Positions 1-5,560 of a stretch of 5,560 nucleotides of DNA are shown piece after piece (the first letter of the stretch is position 1; every line of letters begins with the position of its first letter). A model generated the notes under the pieces. The model made no database searches, was not told where the DNA came from, and worked only from the letters and a program-made list of their open reading frames with translations. This DNA is from Deinococcus arboris (GTDB lineage: Bacteria > Deinococcota > Deinococci > Deinococcales > Deinococcaceae). The stretch is from assembly GCF_009755355.1 (NCBI RefSeq), contig NZ_WQLB01000068.1:1-5560 (forward strand). Reading direction: 5' to 3'. The translations under genes and the position numbers were made by a program.

Positions 1-1219
1 GGTCAGCCGCTTCCTTGATCAGGGCGATGCGTTCACCACTGGCCCGGATCATGCCGGCCGCCGCTATGCCCTGTTCAATGAGGGCATAGGCACTCTTGCG
101 CGCGGCCACCGCGTGGGCGTTCTCGTACACGCCCGCTTCCTTCGCCGCCTGGCTGAGTTGGTTGAACGACTTCAAGGCTTCCAGGCGTGCGGCCTCGTCA
201 AACTCGCCGGCCGCCACCTTCTCCCGGACGCCATCAGCCAACGTGGCGTAGTCCTGGCGCAGGGACCGCACGGCCTGCTGTGCCTTGACCAGCGCCTCGC
301 CTACTCCTTTGCTGAACTCGACGGCGCGGGTGCCTCCCGCCGTAATGCTCTCTTCCGTGAGCTTCTCAAGGTCAGCCGCGATCTTGTCCTGAGCAGCCTT
401 CAGGGCGTTATCGGCGGCTTTCTCGGCGTTCTTATAAATCTTTTCGCTGTTCTCCAGCTTCAGGGTGCGTGCGGCATCGTTCAGGCTCTTATCGTTCGTG
501 ATACCGGCGTCGCGGTCCTGGCGCTCTTTCTCGGCGATGGCCTTCCGAGCGTCATAGGTCAGCTGGGCATACCGCAGCTCGACGGCCGCCACTTTGCTGG
601 CATTCTCGCCGGCCTCGCGCAGGTCACGGGCACGGTCTTCTTCCAGGCGCCCCAGTTCCAGCCGGGCCGCTTCAATCTGCCCCTGGCGCAGCGCCTCATT
701 GATTTTGGCCTTGCGCTGCTCGGCTTCATTCTGCTTCTGCTCGGCTTCACGGTCAGCGGCGTCTTGTTCGCGGCTGATGCGGTCCCGCTCGCTCTGGGCC
801 TTCTTCGCCGCGTCGCCACTCAGGCTGAGCAGCTGCTTGTACTTCTCGCTGGTGGCGCCATTGCGGGCCTGTTCGGCCTTGGCTGCCACGTCAGCGGCCT
901 TGCTGATCGCGTCCAGATTCTTCAGGTAATCAGCGGTGCTGCCGCCCTGATCCTTCAGGGCCTGGGCAATGTCGAGCTGGCCTTTCAAGCGGTCGAAGGT
1001 CTGGCCGTACTGAGAGACGGCCTTGTCGCTTTTGCCCGTCTCAAGACCCACCCATTCCAGCGCCTGGGCGGCCAGATCGTTGGATTCGCGGAACTTCTTG
1101 AGCGTTTCGGTGGCCGCTTTCCACTTCTCAGCGTCAGGCGCGGCGCCACGGGGCGCGTATTTCTCTACGGCAGCAGTCAGCCGCTGCGCTTCCTTGATAT
1201 AGGCGTCAAAGCCCTTTTC
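1..1219 (-). other. C-terminal charged coiled-coil region of the tape measure protein
   Basis: Residues about 1090-1495 are rich in Ala, Glu, Lys, Arg and Gln with few Gly or Pro. The densest part is near 1235-1330 (for example REAEQKQNEAEQRKAKINEA). It should be a long helical rod. It shows no recognisable enzyme motif and continues past the window edge, so further domains may follow. Confidence 0.7.
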
Positions 1220-4200
1220 TGCGATGGCCAATTCAGGGGGGCGAGCACCGTAGCCACTGCCTTGGTAGTACCCCTCTTTGTCTTCTCCCTGGTACTGCAA
1301 CGAGGTAGGGCTGACCACGTTGCCGGCGCGGTTGTAGCCCATCAGGTGCAAGTGGGGGTAGCTGCCCGCCGTGGTGCCACTATTCCCCACGCCGCCAATC
1401 TTCTGACCAGCTTGGATAATGGCTTTCCCACCGCCTGCATCCAGCGCTTCCAGCACGCCTTTGTCGAAGGAGTCAAGGTGGATACCCACCAGCTTCTGCC
1501 CAAGGGCGTCCACCAGCTCAAAGACCTTGCCGTTTTTGGCGTCTTCCCGAACGGTTAGGGTGCCGCTAAACGGGGCCAGAATGGGTGCGCCACGAGGTGC
1601 ACCATAGTCAATGCCATTGTGGGTCGCATTGGCCGACACGGCGCCGTCGTGGTGGTAATCCTTGCCACTGACACCGTAGTCGTTCAGCACCGTGCGCCCG
1701 CCCATGCCCAACAGCGTGACGAGGGTTTTCCCGCCGACCAGTGCCGTGCCGTCTGGGATGCCAGTCGTGGACCCAGTCCCGCCCTTCTCTGGTCCGAGGG
1801 CGCGGGGACGCTGGCTGGCTGCGGCCTGAATCTTGCCCAGCGTGGCGCCCAGCGTCCCCAGAACCTTCAGCGCCTGCTGCTCCACGCCCTGCGCCATACC
1901 TTCCAGCCCGAGGGTGCGGTACTGCGTGGCATTCTTGGCCGCCAGGCTGACCGTGTTCTGCATCAGTTGCAGGTTCAGGGTGACTTTCTCCAACTCGGCT
2001 TCGGTAAGGTCGGACTTGCGCAGTCCAGTCTGTTTCAGCCAGGTTGGGAGATCCAGCGTCTCAGCGCCGAACGACGCCTTGCCCTTGAACAGGTTGCCGT
2101 ACTCGCGGTTGATGGCCACCAGGTCTTTGAGGAAATTCCCTGACCATTCCAGCATCTTGGCTCCAGTTGGTAGGAACGCTTCGCCGGCCTGAATCTGAAA
2201 GTTTTTCAAGGCGGCGTTGAACTTTTCCTGCTCTCCACGCACACCTTCCAGTTTCTTGTTGGCCGCTTCGGTGGCCTTTCCAGTGCGATCTAGAAGCTCG
2301 GTACGCCGTTCCAGACCAGCACTGCCCTGTTCCACGAGGATGTTGAAGGCACGAATCCCGTCTGAGCCGAAGATGGTTTCCGCCGTGACGGCGCGCTGCT
2401 CGGGGGTCAGCTTCAGGAAGGCGGTGCGCAGTTCCTCAACGATCTGGCCCAGATCTTTGAAGCGCCCGTCCGCTGTGAAGGCGCTGAAGCCCAGCTGCTG
2501 CATTGCCTCCTTAGCGGCATCGCTGTTCGGGGTCAGAGCTTGTAGAAAGGTCTTGAAGCTGGTGCCCGCATCACTTGCCCCAATCGTCTTGTCGGTCATG
2601 AAACTGATCGCCGCCGTGAACTTGGCGAAACTGACGCCTGTGCTGTCCGCTTGGGAGCCCCCAGCAGCAATAGCATCGCTGAAGTTCTCAATCTTCACGG
2701 AGGTGCCGTTGACGGCGTTGGTCACGATGTCAGTCACTTGGGCCAGATCTTTTGCCTCCAAACCGAAAGCCTTCGTACTGCCGGCGGCCACCGCAGCGGC
2801 AGTGGCCACATCGGTATTGACCGCCTTGGCCAGAATCAAGCTGTTGACGAGGCCACCATCAATGATCTGGGCCGTGTTTAGGCCCTGGCTGCCCAGTTCC
2901 TCAATCCCCTTTGCAGCCTCGATACCATCTATGCCCAGGTTGACCAGTTGGGTGCTGCGGGCCACGTCGTTCAGCTGCTGCATCTGAGCCGTGGTGGCTT
3001 CGGTAGTGGCCTGGGCCTTGAGCATGGCCGCTTCATAGTCAGCCGCCGCGTTGAAGTTGACGGCCAGGGCGACGGCCGCAGCAGTTGCAGTGGCGGCAAT
3101 TGCTGTAAAGGCCAGCGCGGTCTTGGCGTCATTGATGGCGGCCTCACACTGCACCGCGTCCTGTTCCCGGCGGGCGTCAGTGAACGATTGAACGTGCTCC
3201 GCCGCGCCTTCCACCGCACCGCCCAGGGCTTCGGTAGCCACCTCGGTCGCCGCGCCGGCGGTGGCCGCCGCAGCGCTCGCCGCTGCGTTCTGCTCAAGCT
3301 GCTTGTTCAGGCCGTCCAACGCTTGTGAGGTGGTGCTGATCTTCCCGGATTCGAGGATGCCGCCAGCTGCCCCACCCAGCAGCATGCCGCCCAGGTTGCC
3401 CGTCACGGCCCCGCTACCCAGATTCGTGGCAATCCCGCTCCGGGCCGCATCACTGAGCCCATTCGCCGCGCGCTTGGCATCGTCCCAGCGGGACCGGATA
3501 CCGCTGACAAAACCATCCCCCACCATGCGGCCCAGGTACTCCATCACGCGGGAAGGCGAGTGAATGTCCAGCCGCTCGCGCACCGCCGCTTCAATGCCGT
3601 CAGCGGCTTTCCCAGCGGTGTCCTTGACCTGCGCCTGGTCGGATTTCATGCCCCGGATCAGGCCCTCCATCGTGTCAGAGCCCAACGTTTCGGCGGTGTT
3701 CACCGCTGCCGCGCGCTTGGCGGCGATGTACTGCACGAAGCCGCCCAGCAGGTCGCCGGCCACGCCGAACTGCCCCAGAGCGGATTGCAGGCCCATCGAG
3801 ACGCCTTCAGCCAGGCCGCCTCTAGGGTTGATGCCCTCGGCCCGGTCAATGGAGCGCTGGGCGCCGGCCGCCACCTGAGTCAGCCGGCGGTAGGCGTCCG
3901 TTGTCTTGTCCACCGCCTGCGCCTGAAGCAGGGCCTGGCTGTGGATGCGCCGCTGGGCTTCGAGAAGTTCGGCCTCCCCGATTTGGCGCGCTTTATACAT
4001 ATTCCGGTACGAGACCATCTCGTTTGAGAGGGCGTTCACGCTGGCCATCGAGCGCTGCTTCTCGTCACGCGCGGCCTGGGTGGCCAGCTGGGCCGTCAAC
4101 CGCAACTGGGCCTGCTGTTCCCGGATGCGGGCGGTGCGCTCAGCCGCAGCGGCGGCCTCTGCCCGGCCTGCTGCCGTCTGGGCACGGTGAGCCGCGATGA

Positions 4201-4486
4201 CCGCCGCGTTCTGTTCCTGAAGGGCACGCATGCTGGCCTGGTACTGCGCGCCCAGCAGCCGGGCGTTCTGGGTCTGCTGCGCCGTCTGCTGGCGGTTCAG
4301 GTCGCCCATCTGGGCCAGGTCACGCTTGACACGCTCTATGGAGTTCAGGGACTCGCGGGCGTCCACAGTGATCTTGACGCCGGTTTCGCGTTCCACGAAC
4401 TGCCGGTACTTGGCCAGCTGCGTGTGCACGTCACCCATATCGAGAACAGGCGTGAGGACCAGATCACCAAGAGAGGTCTGGGTCAT
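1..4486 (-). CDS. Phage tail tape measure protein with TP901 core and M23 peptidase domain (5' 1,495 codons; runs off the left edge)
   Basis: The minus-strand frame is open without a stop or frameshift from ATG 4486 to base 1. The protein starts MTQTSLGDLVLTPVLDMGD. Domains in order: Ala/Gln/Arg-rich coiled coil (about 45-200); a module with HSPSR at 309-313; a Gly-rich hydrophobic stretch (355-378); a hydrophobic helix (456-476); the TP901-type tape measure core (about 477-720, ending near IFGSDGIRAFNILVEQG); a further helical part; a Gly/Thr/Pro linker (about 895-915); an M23 metallopeptidase (about 928-1065); then a charged coiled coil to the edge. Tape measure proteins set tail length, sit in the tail tube and leave before the DNA; an M23 domain can cut peptidoglycan during entry. 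At the usual rough 1.5 angstrom per residue, 1,495 residues imply a tail of at least about 220 nm if not processed. A single Cys (447) was noticed. The family is sure; the C-terminus is not visible. Confidence 0.95.
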   Translation of the reverse strand, partial: MTQTSLGDLVLTPVLDMGDVHTQLAKYRQFVERETGVKITVDARESLNSIERVKRDLAQMGDLNRQQTAQQTQNARLLGAQYQASMRALQEQNAAVIAAHRAQTAAGRAEAAAAAERTARIREQQAQLRLTAQLATQAARDEKQRSMASVNALSNEMVSYRNMYKARQIGEAELLEAQRRIHSQALLQAQAVDKTTDAYRRLTQVAAGAQRSIDRAEGINPRGGLAEGVSMGLQSALGQFGVAGDLLGGFVQYIAAKRAAAVNTAETLGSDTMEGLIRGMKSDQAQVKDTAGKAADGIEAAVRERLDIHSPSRVMEYLGRMVGDGFVSGIRSRWDDAKRAANGLSDAARSGIATNLGSGAVTGNLGGMLLGGAAGGILESGKISTTSQALDGLNKQLEQNAAASAAAATAGAATEVATEALGGAVEGAAEHVQSFTDARREQDAVQCEAAINDAKTALAFTAIAATATAAAVALAVNFNAAADYEAAMLKAQATTEATTAQMQQLNDVARSTQLVNLGIDGIEAAKGIEELGSQGLNTAQIIDGGLVNSLILAKAVNTDVATAAAVAAGSTKAFGLEAKDLAQVTDIVTNAVNGTSVKIENFSDAIAAGGSQADSTGVSFAKFTAAISFMTDKTIGASDAGTSFKTFLQALTPNSDAAKEAMQQLGFSAFTADGRFKDLGQIVEELRTAFLKLTPEQRAVTAETIFGSDGIRAFNILVEQGSAGLERRTELLDRTGKATEAANKKLEGVRGEQEKFNAALKNFQIQAGEAFLPTGAKMLEWSGNFLKDLVAINREYGNLFKGKASFGAETLDLPTWLKQTGLRKSDLTEAELEKVTLNLQLMQNTVSLAAKNATQYRTLGLEGMAQGVEQQALKVLGTLGATLGKIQAAASQRPRALGPEKGGTGSTTGIPDGTALVGGKTLVTLLGMGGRTVLNDYGVSGKDYHHDGAVSANATHNGIDYGAPRGAPILAPFSGTLTVREDAKNGKVFELVDALGQKLVGIHLDSFDKGVLEALDAGGGKAIIQAGQKIGGVGNSGTTAGSYPHLHLMGYNRAGNVVSPTSLQYQGEDKEGYYQGSGYGARPPELAIAEKGFDAYIKEAQRLTAAVEKYAPRGAAPDAEKWKAATETLKKFRESNDLAAQALEWVGLETGKSDKAVSQYGQTFDRLKGQLDIAQALKDQGGSTADYLKNLDAISKAADVAAKAEQARNGATSEKYKQLLSLSGDAAKKAQSERDRISREQDAADREAEQKQNEAEQRKAKINEALRQGQIEAARLELGRLEEDRARDLREAGENASKVAAVELRYAQLTYDARKAIAEKERQDRDAGITNDKSLNDAARTLKLENSEKIYKNAEKAADNALKAAQDKIAADLEKLTEESITAGGTRAVEFSKGVGEALVKAQQAVRSLRQDYATLADGVREKVAAGEFDEAARLEALKSFNQLSQAAKEAGVYENAHAVAARKSAYALIEQGIAAAGMIRASGERIALIKEAAD
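1292..1705 (-). other. M23 (LytM/lysostaphin-type) metallopeptidase domain in the tape measure protein
   Basis: Residues about 928-1065. The first zinc motif H-x3-D is HNGID (His956, Asp960); the middle conserved His is in GIHLDS (His1003); the final H-x-H is PHLHL (His1045, His1047), preceded by the usual G-x-S-G-T-T-x-G turn. By family knowledge His956, Asp960 and His1047 bind zinc, while His1003 and His1045 assist catalysis. All five are present, so the domain should be active. It would cut peptide cross-links in peptidoglycan as the tail tip enters the cell wall. It sits after a flexible Gly/Thr/Pro linker and before the C-terminal coiled coil. Confidence 0.9.
2327..3058 (-). other. TP901-type tape measure core domain
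   Basis: Residues about 477-720. It opens with NFNAAADYEAAMLKAQATTE, matching the family's 'F-x-x-x-x-(D/E)-Y-E-x-x-M' opening, and contains the typical FSDAIAAGGSQADSTGVSF segment, an A-x-S-F-M-T-D-like helix, GTSFKTFLQAL, the LGQIVEELR helix, and the terminal (I)FGSDGIRAF motif with Phe706. These are the landmarks of the tape measure tail-protein family named after phage TP901-1. This is the strongest evidence for the gene's identity. Confidence 0.9.
3059..3121 (-). other. Hydrophobic, possibly membrane-spanning helix in the tape measure protein
   Basis: Residues 456-476 are uncharged and rich in Ala, Val, Leu and Thr (starting TALAFTAIAATA). The length suits a transmembrane helix, and it sits directly before the TP901 core. 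Tape measure proteins commonly carry such helices, thought to help them enter the host membrane during DNA injection. Many Ala and Thr make it only moderately hydrophobic. Confidence 0.5.
3452..3814 (-). other. 'HSPSR' tape measure module, located before the core
   Basis: Residues about 225-345. Key pattern: GLIRGMKSD (275-283), an amphipathic helix, then LDIHSPSRVMEYLGRMVGDG (306-325) and a further FVSGI. The 'x-H-S-P-S-x-V-x-x-x-(I/L)-G-(K/R)-x-x-x-(E/D)-G-x-x-x-G-(I/L)' pattern is widespread in tape measure proteins of siphophages, usually towards the C-terminal side of the core. Its role is not established. Here it precedes the core. Confidence 0.7.
4037..4354 (-). other. N-terminal coiled coil of the tape measure protein
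   Basis: Residues about 45-150 are dense in Ala, Gln, Arg and Glu with almost no Pro or Gly (for example ERTARIREQQAQLRLTAQLA), the pattern of a long alpha-helical coiled coil, as expected for the rod-like part of a tape measure protein. Boundaries are approximate. Confidence 0.65.
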
Positions 4487-4494
4487 AGGGGGTG

Positions 4495-4499
4495 CCTCC
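4495..4499 (-). promoter_or_regulatory. Ribosome binding site of the tape measure gene
   Basis: GGAGG on the minus strand, 8 bases before the ATG at 4486, is an almost ideal Shine-Dalgarno sequence and fixes the start of the tape measure protein. It lies downstream of the terminator hairpin, so only transcripts that read through would carry it. Confidence 0.8.
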
Positions 4500-4510
4500 A
4501 AAGGGGAATG

Positions 4511-4533
4511 AAAAACCGCCCACGGGGGGCGGC
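4511..4533 (-). terminator. Rho-independent terminator after the lipoprotein gene
   Basis: On the minus strand the RNA would form the perfect 6-bp stem CCGCCC / GGGCGG (4532-4527 with 4521-4516) with a 5-base loop CCCGU, followed at once by five U (4515-4511). It lies 33 bases past the lipoprotein stop and ends only 24 bases before the tape measure start, so no ordinary promoter fits between it and that gene. Confidence 0.8.
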
Positions 4534-4565
4534 TTGGTTGAGAGCAGGAGATTTGACTTCTCAGC

Positions 4566-5489
4566 TCAGTTGATCGTGAATCCCAGGTCGTCTACAAAGA
4601 AGTGCTTGTATTGATTGGTACCAGCGATAGAAATGTAGCTCACGTTGTTCCAAGTCACTGTATTGGTCGCCACTGGCTGCTGATTGGCAGCTGAGTTGGA
4701 AAACGTTGTTGTTCCAATAACGTTTCCACTCACACCGTAAGCAGTCAACGTTGTTGGTTCTGCTGACTCCCAATTTCCCGCGCTGATGCTGGCGACGTTA
4801 AATGTATTTCCGTTCTCTGTGCGAATTCGCATAGGTCCGGCGGTCAAATAGCCCGCGATAGCCTTATGACCATCTGGAAACACTTTGAAACCACTTGCGT
4901 TATTTTCAACAAGATAGTGGTTATTATCGCTCGTCTCAAGACGAAGTCCCAAGTCAGTGGTCACAGTTCTGCCTAGATACTGATAAAAAGTATTGCTGTA
5001 CCCACTACGGTACTGGAAGGTAAGGCTGTCAAATAGGTTTCTGGATGCGGGCACAGGGATGACAGCCGTGAACGCAGCAGTTTTAACGTCTGTTCCACAC
5101 GTTAACGTGATGGTAAAGGTTCCGCTCGATGTATAGCTGTGGTCCTTCTTCTCCGTGCTGACATCAGCTGGTGTGGGCGTCAAGACGCTTTCCGTCTTGC
5201 CGTCGCCCCAGTTGACGGTGCAGGCGGTGGCCGCCGGGTAGGTGGTCTTGACGTAGGCGCGTGCAGAGCTGTCAGTGAGCTTCAGGACATTGAGATACGA
5301 CTTGGAGGCAACCGCCTGGGCGCTGAGATCACTCGTCAGTCCCAGGTTTTGGAGGTCACGCAGAACAGTCGCTTCAAACGACGCCACGTAGTCCACACCA
5401 GCGATAGAAGGTTGGGCGTTCAGCTGGGGCGCAGAAGTCGTCCCGCAGGCGGCGAGCAGCAAGGGAAGCAGCAGTGCAAATCGTTTCAT
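4566..5489 (-). CDS. Exported lipoprotein with PKD-like domain and C-terminal beta-rich (jelly-roll-like) module
   Basis: A complete 307-residue protein. Seen in the sequence: residues 1-15 form a short lipoprotein signal (Lys2-Arg3, a Leu-rich core, lipobox LAAC, lipidated Cys15), so it should be exported, acylated and membrane-anchored. Residues about 20-80 are a mixed linker and helical region. Residues about 85-143 look like a PKD/Ig-type beta-sandwich: VNWGDG at 92-97, then HSYTSSGTFTITLTC ending at Cys131. Cys90 and Cys131 flank this domain and could form a disulfide. Residues about 150-307 are rich in Asn, Thr, Ser, Gly and aromatics and end FFVDDLGFTIN, a pattern like the last strand of jelly-roll carbohydrate-binding modules; this is a resemblance, not a family assignment. 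No catalytic motif was recognised. The gene sits between two phage genes, is followed by a terminator, and changes sharply in G+C near 5160. It may be a phage-carried moron acting at the cell surface (adhesion, receptor masking or superinfection exclusion), but its function is unknown. Confidence 0.85.
   Translation of the reverse strand: MKRFALLLPLLLAACGTTSAPQLNAQPSIAGVDYVASFEATVLRDLQNLGLTSDLSAQAVASKSYLNVLKLTDSSARAYVKTTYPAATACTVNWGDGKTESVLTPTPADVSTEKKDHSYTSSGTFTITLTCGTDVKTAAFTAVIPVPASRNLFDSLTFQYRSGYSNTFYQYLGRTVTTDLGLRLETSDNNHYLVENNASGFKVFPDGHKAIAGYLTAGPMRIRTENGNTFNVASISAGNWESAEPTTLTAYGVSGNVIGTTTFSNSAANQQPVATNTVTWNNVSYISIAGTNQYKHFFVDDLGFTIN
4569..4892 (-). other. C-terminal beta-rich, possibly jelly-roll carbohydrate-binding-like module
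   Basis: Covers about residues 200-307 of the lipoprotein. Repeated beta-strand patterns are visible (TTLTAYGVSGNVIGTTTF, then NTVTWNNVSYISIAG), ending in FFVDDLGFTIN. The sequence 'x-T-a-Y-x-x-x-G-n-v-x-G-T-x-x-F ... v-x-W-x-n-V-x-x-I-x-I ... F-x-x-D-D-l' resembles jelly-roll modules at the ends of many exported bacterial proteins. This is pattern resemblance only; a profile or structure comparison would decide. Confidence 0.4.
5061..5237 (-). other. PKD-like beta-sandwich domain in the lipoprotein
   Basis: Covers about residues 85-143 of the lipoprotein. PKD hallmarks are WGDG (94-97) and the later D-H-x-Y-x-x-x-G-x-F-T-I-T-L strand pair (116-130). PKD domains are non-catalytic extracellular folds that space or bind in surface proteins, and related Ig-like folds also decorate phage tails. 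The boundaries are approximate and judged by eye. Confidence 0.65.
5445..5489 (-). other. Lipoprotein signal peptide and lipobox
   Basis: The first 15 codons read MKRFALLLPLLLAAC: a positively charged N-region, a hydrophobic core of about ten residues and the lipobox L12-A13-A14-C15. Known lipoprotein processing would add a diacylglycerol to Cys15 and have signal peptidase II cut just before it. The following GTTSAPQ is a typical flexible tether with no Asp after the Cys. Confidence 0.85.
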
Positions 5490-5497
5490 GGGTAGAA

Positions 5498-5501
5498 CCT
5501 C
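5498..5501 (-). promoter_or_regulatory. Ribosome binding site of the lipoprotein gene
   Basis: On the minus strand GAGG lies 8 bases before the ATG at 5489. This fixes the start there rather than at the in-frame ATG 17 codons upstream (5540), which lies inside the end of the preceding gene and would bury the lipoprotein signal peptide. No convincing promoter is visible in the 28-base gap to the preceding gene. Confidence 0.75.
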
Positions 5502-5517
5502 GGAGTAGGAGAGTGGC

Positions 5518-5560
5518 TTACCAGCCGATGTAGTAATCAACCGTGGCGGTGTACAGGCCC
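5518..5560 (-). CDS. 3' end of an unidentified upstream gene (partial)
   Basis: Only the last 13 codons and a TAA stop lie in the window; the visible C-terminus reads GLYTATVDYYIGW. The frame is inferred from the in-frame stop followed by a short gap and a ribosome binding site for the next gene, so the call is modest. The alternating hydrophobic and polar residues with aromatics (YTATVDYY) look like a terminal beta strand, as seen at the end of many beta-sandwich proteins, both tail proteins and secreted surface proteins. The family cannot be decided from 13 residues. The stop is 28 bases before the lipoprotein start, so the two genes are probably co-transcribed. In many siphophages this place before the tape measure gene is held by tail assembly chaperones, but nothing visible here supports that identity. 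Confidence 0.55.
   Translation of the reverse strand, partial: GLYTATVDYYIGW

Noticed and set aside
113..1558. A 481-codon open frame on the plus strand opposite the 3' part of the tape measure gene
   Set aside because: It lies fully antisense to a reading frame with unmistakable M23 motifs and a coiled coil. GC-rich codon usage on the minus strand avoids stops on the opposite strand. Its translation shows no coherent domain and its start lacks a Shine-Dalgarno sequence.
4540..4568. A possible second hairpin (TGAGA / TCTCA) between the lipoprotein stop and the terminator
   Set aside because: Only 5 base pairs with a loop of about 15 bases; too weak to call beside the clear terminator.
1619..4573. 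Several further plus-strand open frames of 60-256 codons, plus short minus-strand ones in other frames
   Set aside because: All overlap the tape measure or lipoprotein genes in the wrong frame, are Ser/Arg/Pro/Ala-rich shadow translations, and have no recognisable domains or convincing ribosome binding sites.
4553..4585. TTGACT-like -35 box on the plus strand near 4553
   Set aside because: No matching -10 box at the right distance and no plus-strand gene for it to drive.
4620..5409. A 13-base direct repeat, accagcgatagaa, at 4620-4632 and 5397-5409, in frame and 777 bases apart, coding SIAG both times
   Set aside because: One chance 13-base match is not unlikely in a window this size, and nothing else around the two copies is similar, so there is no support for an insertion or duplication.
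5490..5540. Longer lipoprotein start at 5540 adding 17 residues
   Set aside because: It overlaps the end of the preceding gene, has no suitable ribosome binding site, and would place 17 polar residues before an otherwise perfect lipoprotein signal.

Overview
The window is a piece of a tailed-phage (siphovirus- or myovirus-like) tail gene cluster, most likely a prophage or phage of a Deinococcus-type host. Every credible gene is on the minus strand. The host guess rests on three things: GC-rich DNA, a lipoprotein signal (MKRFALLLPLLLAAC) of a kind common in Deinococcus, and strong GGAGG/GAGG ribosome binding sites. It is an inference; no host marker gene is present.

Layout in transcription order (right to left). 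(1) 5560-5518: the last 13 codons of an unidentified gene. (2) 5489-4566: a complete 307-residue lipoprotein with a lipobox, a PKD-like beta-sandwich and a C-terminal half that looks like an all-beta jelly-roll module. Its 3' two-thirds is only about 48% G+C, against about 61% in its 5' third. (3) 4533-4511: a clear rho-independent terminator. (4) 4486-1 and beyond: one uninterrupted reading frame of at least 1,495 codons encoding a tail tape measure protein. In order it holds an N-terminal coiled coil, an 'HSPSR' module, a Gly-rich hydrophobic stretch, a hydrophobic helix, the TP901-type tape measure core, an M23 (LytM-like) peptidase with all expected active-site residues, and a long charged coiled coil that runs off the left edge.

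How the genes may work together: the tape measure protein sets tail length and goes ahead of the DNA into the cell envelope, where its M23 domain can open peptidoglycan. The lipoprotein is not a usual tail component. Its position directly before the tape measure gene, its export signal and its odd base composition suggest a 'moron' (accessory cargo) gene, perhaps altering the lysogen's surface or blocking superinfection. The terminator behind it fits such a cassette but leaves open how the tape measure gene is transcribed.

No tRNA, rRNA, CRISPR array, insertion sequence, integrase or attachment site was seen. The long plus-strand open frames opposite the tape measure gene are shadows of its GC-rich codon usage. 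There is no gene-free stretch over 300 bases; the only intergenic gaps are 28 and 79 bases.
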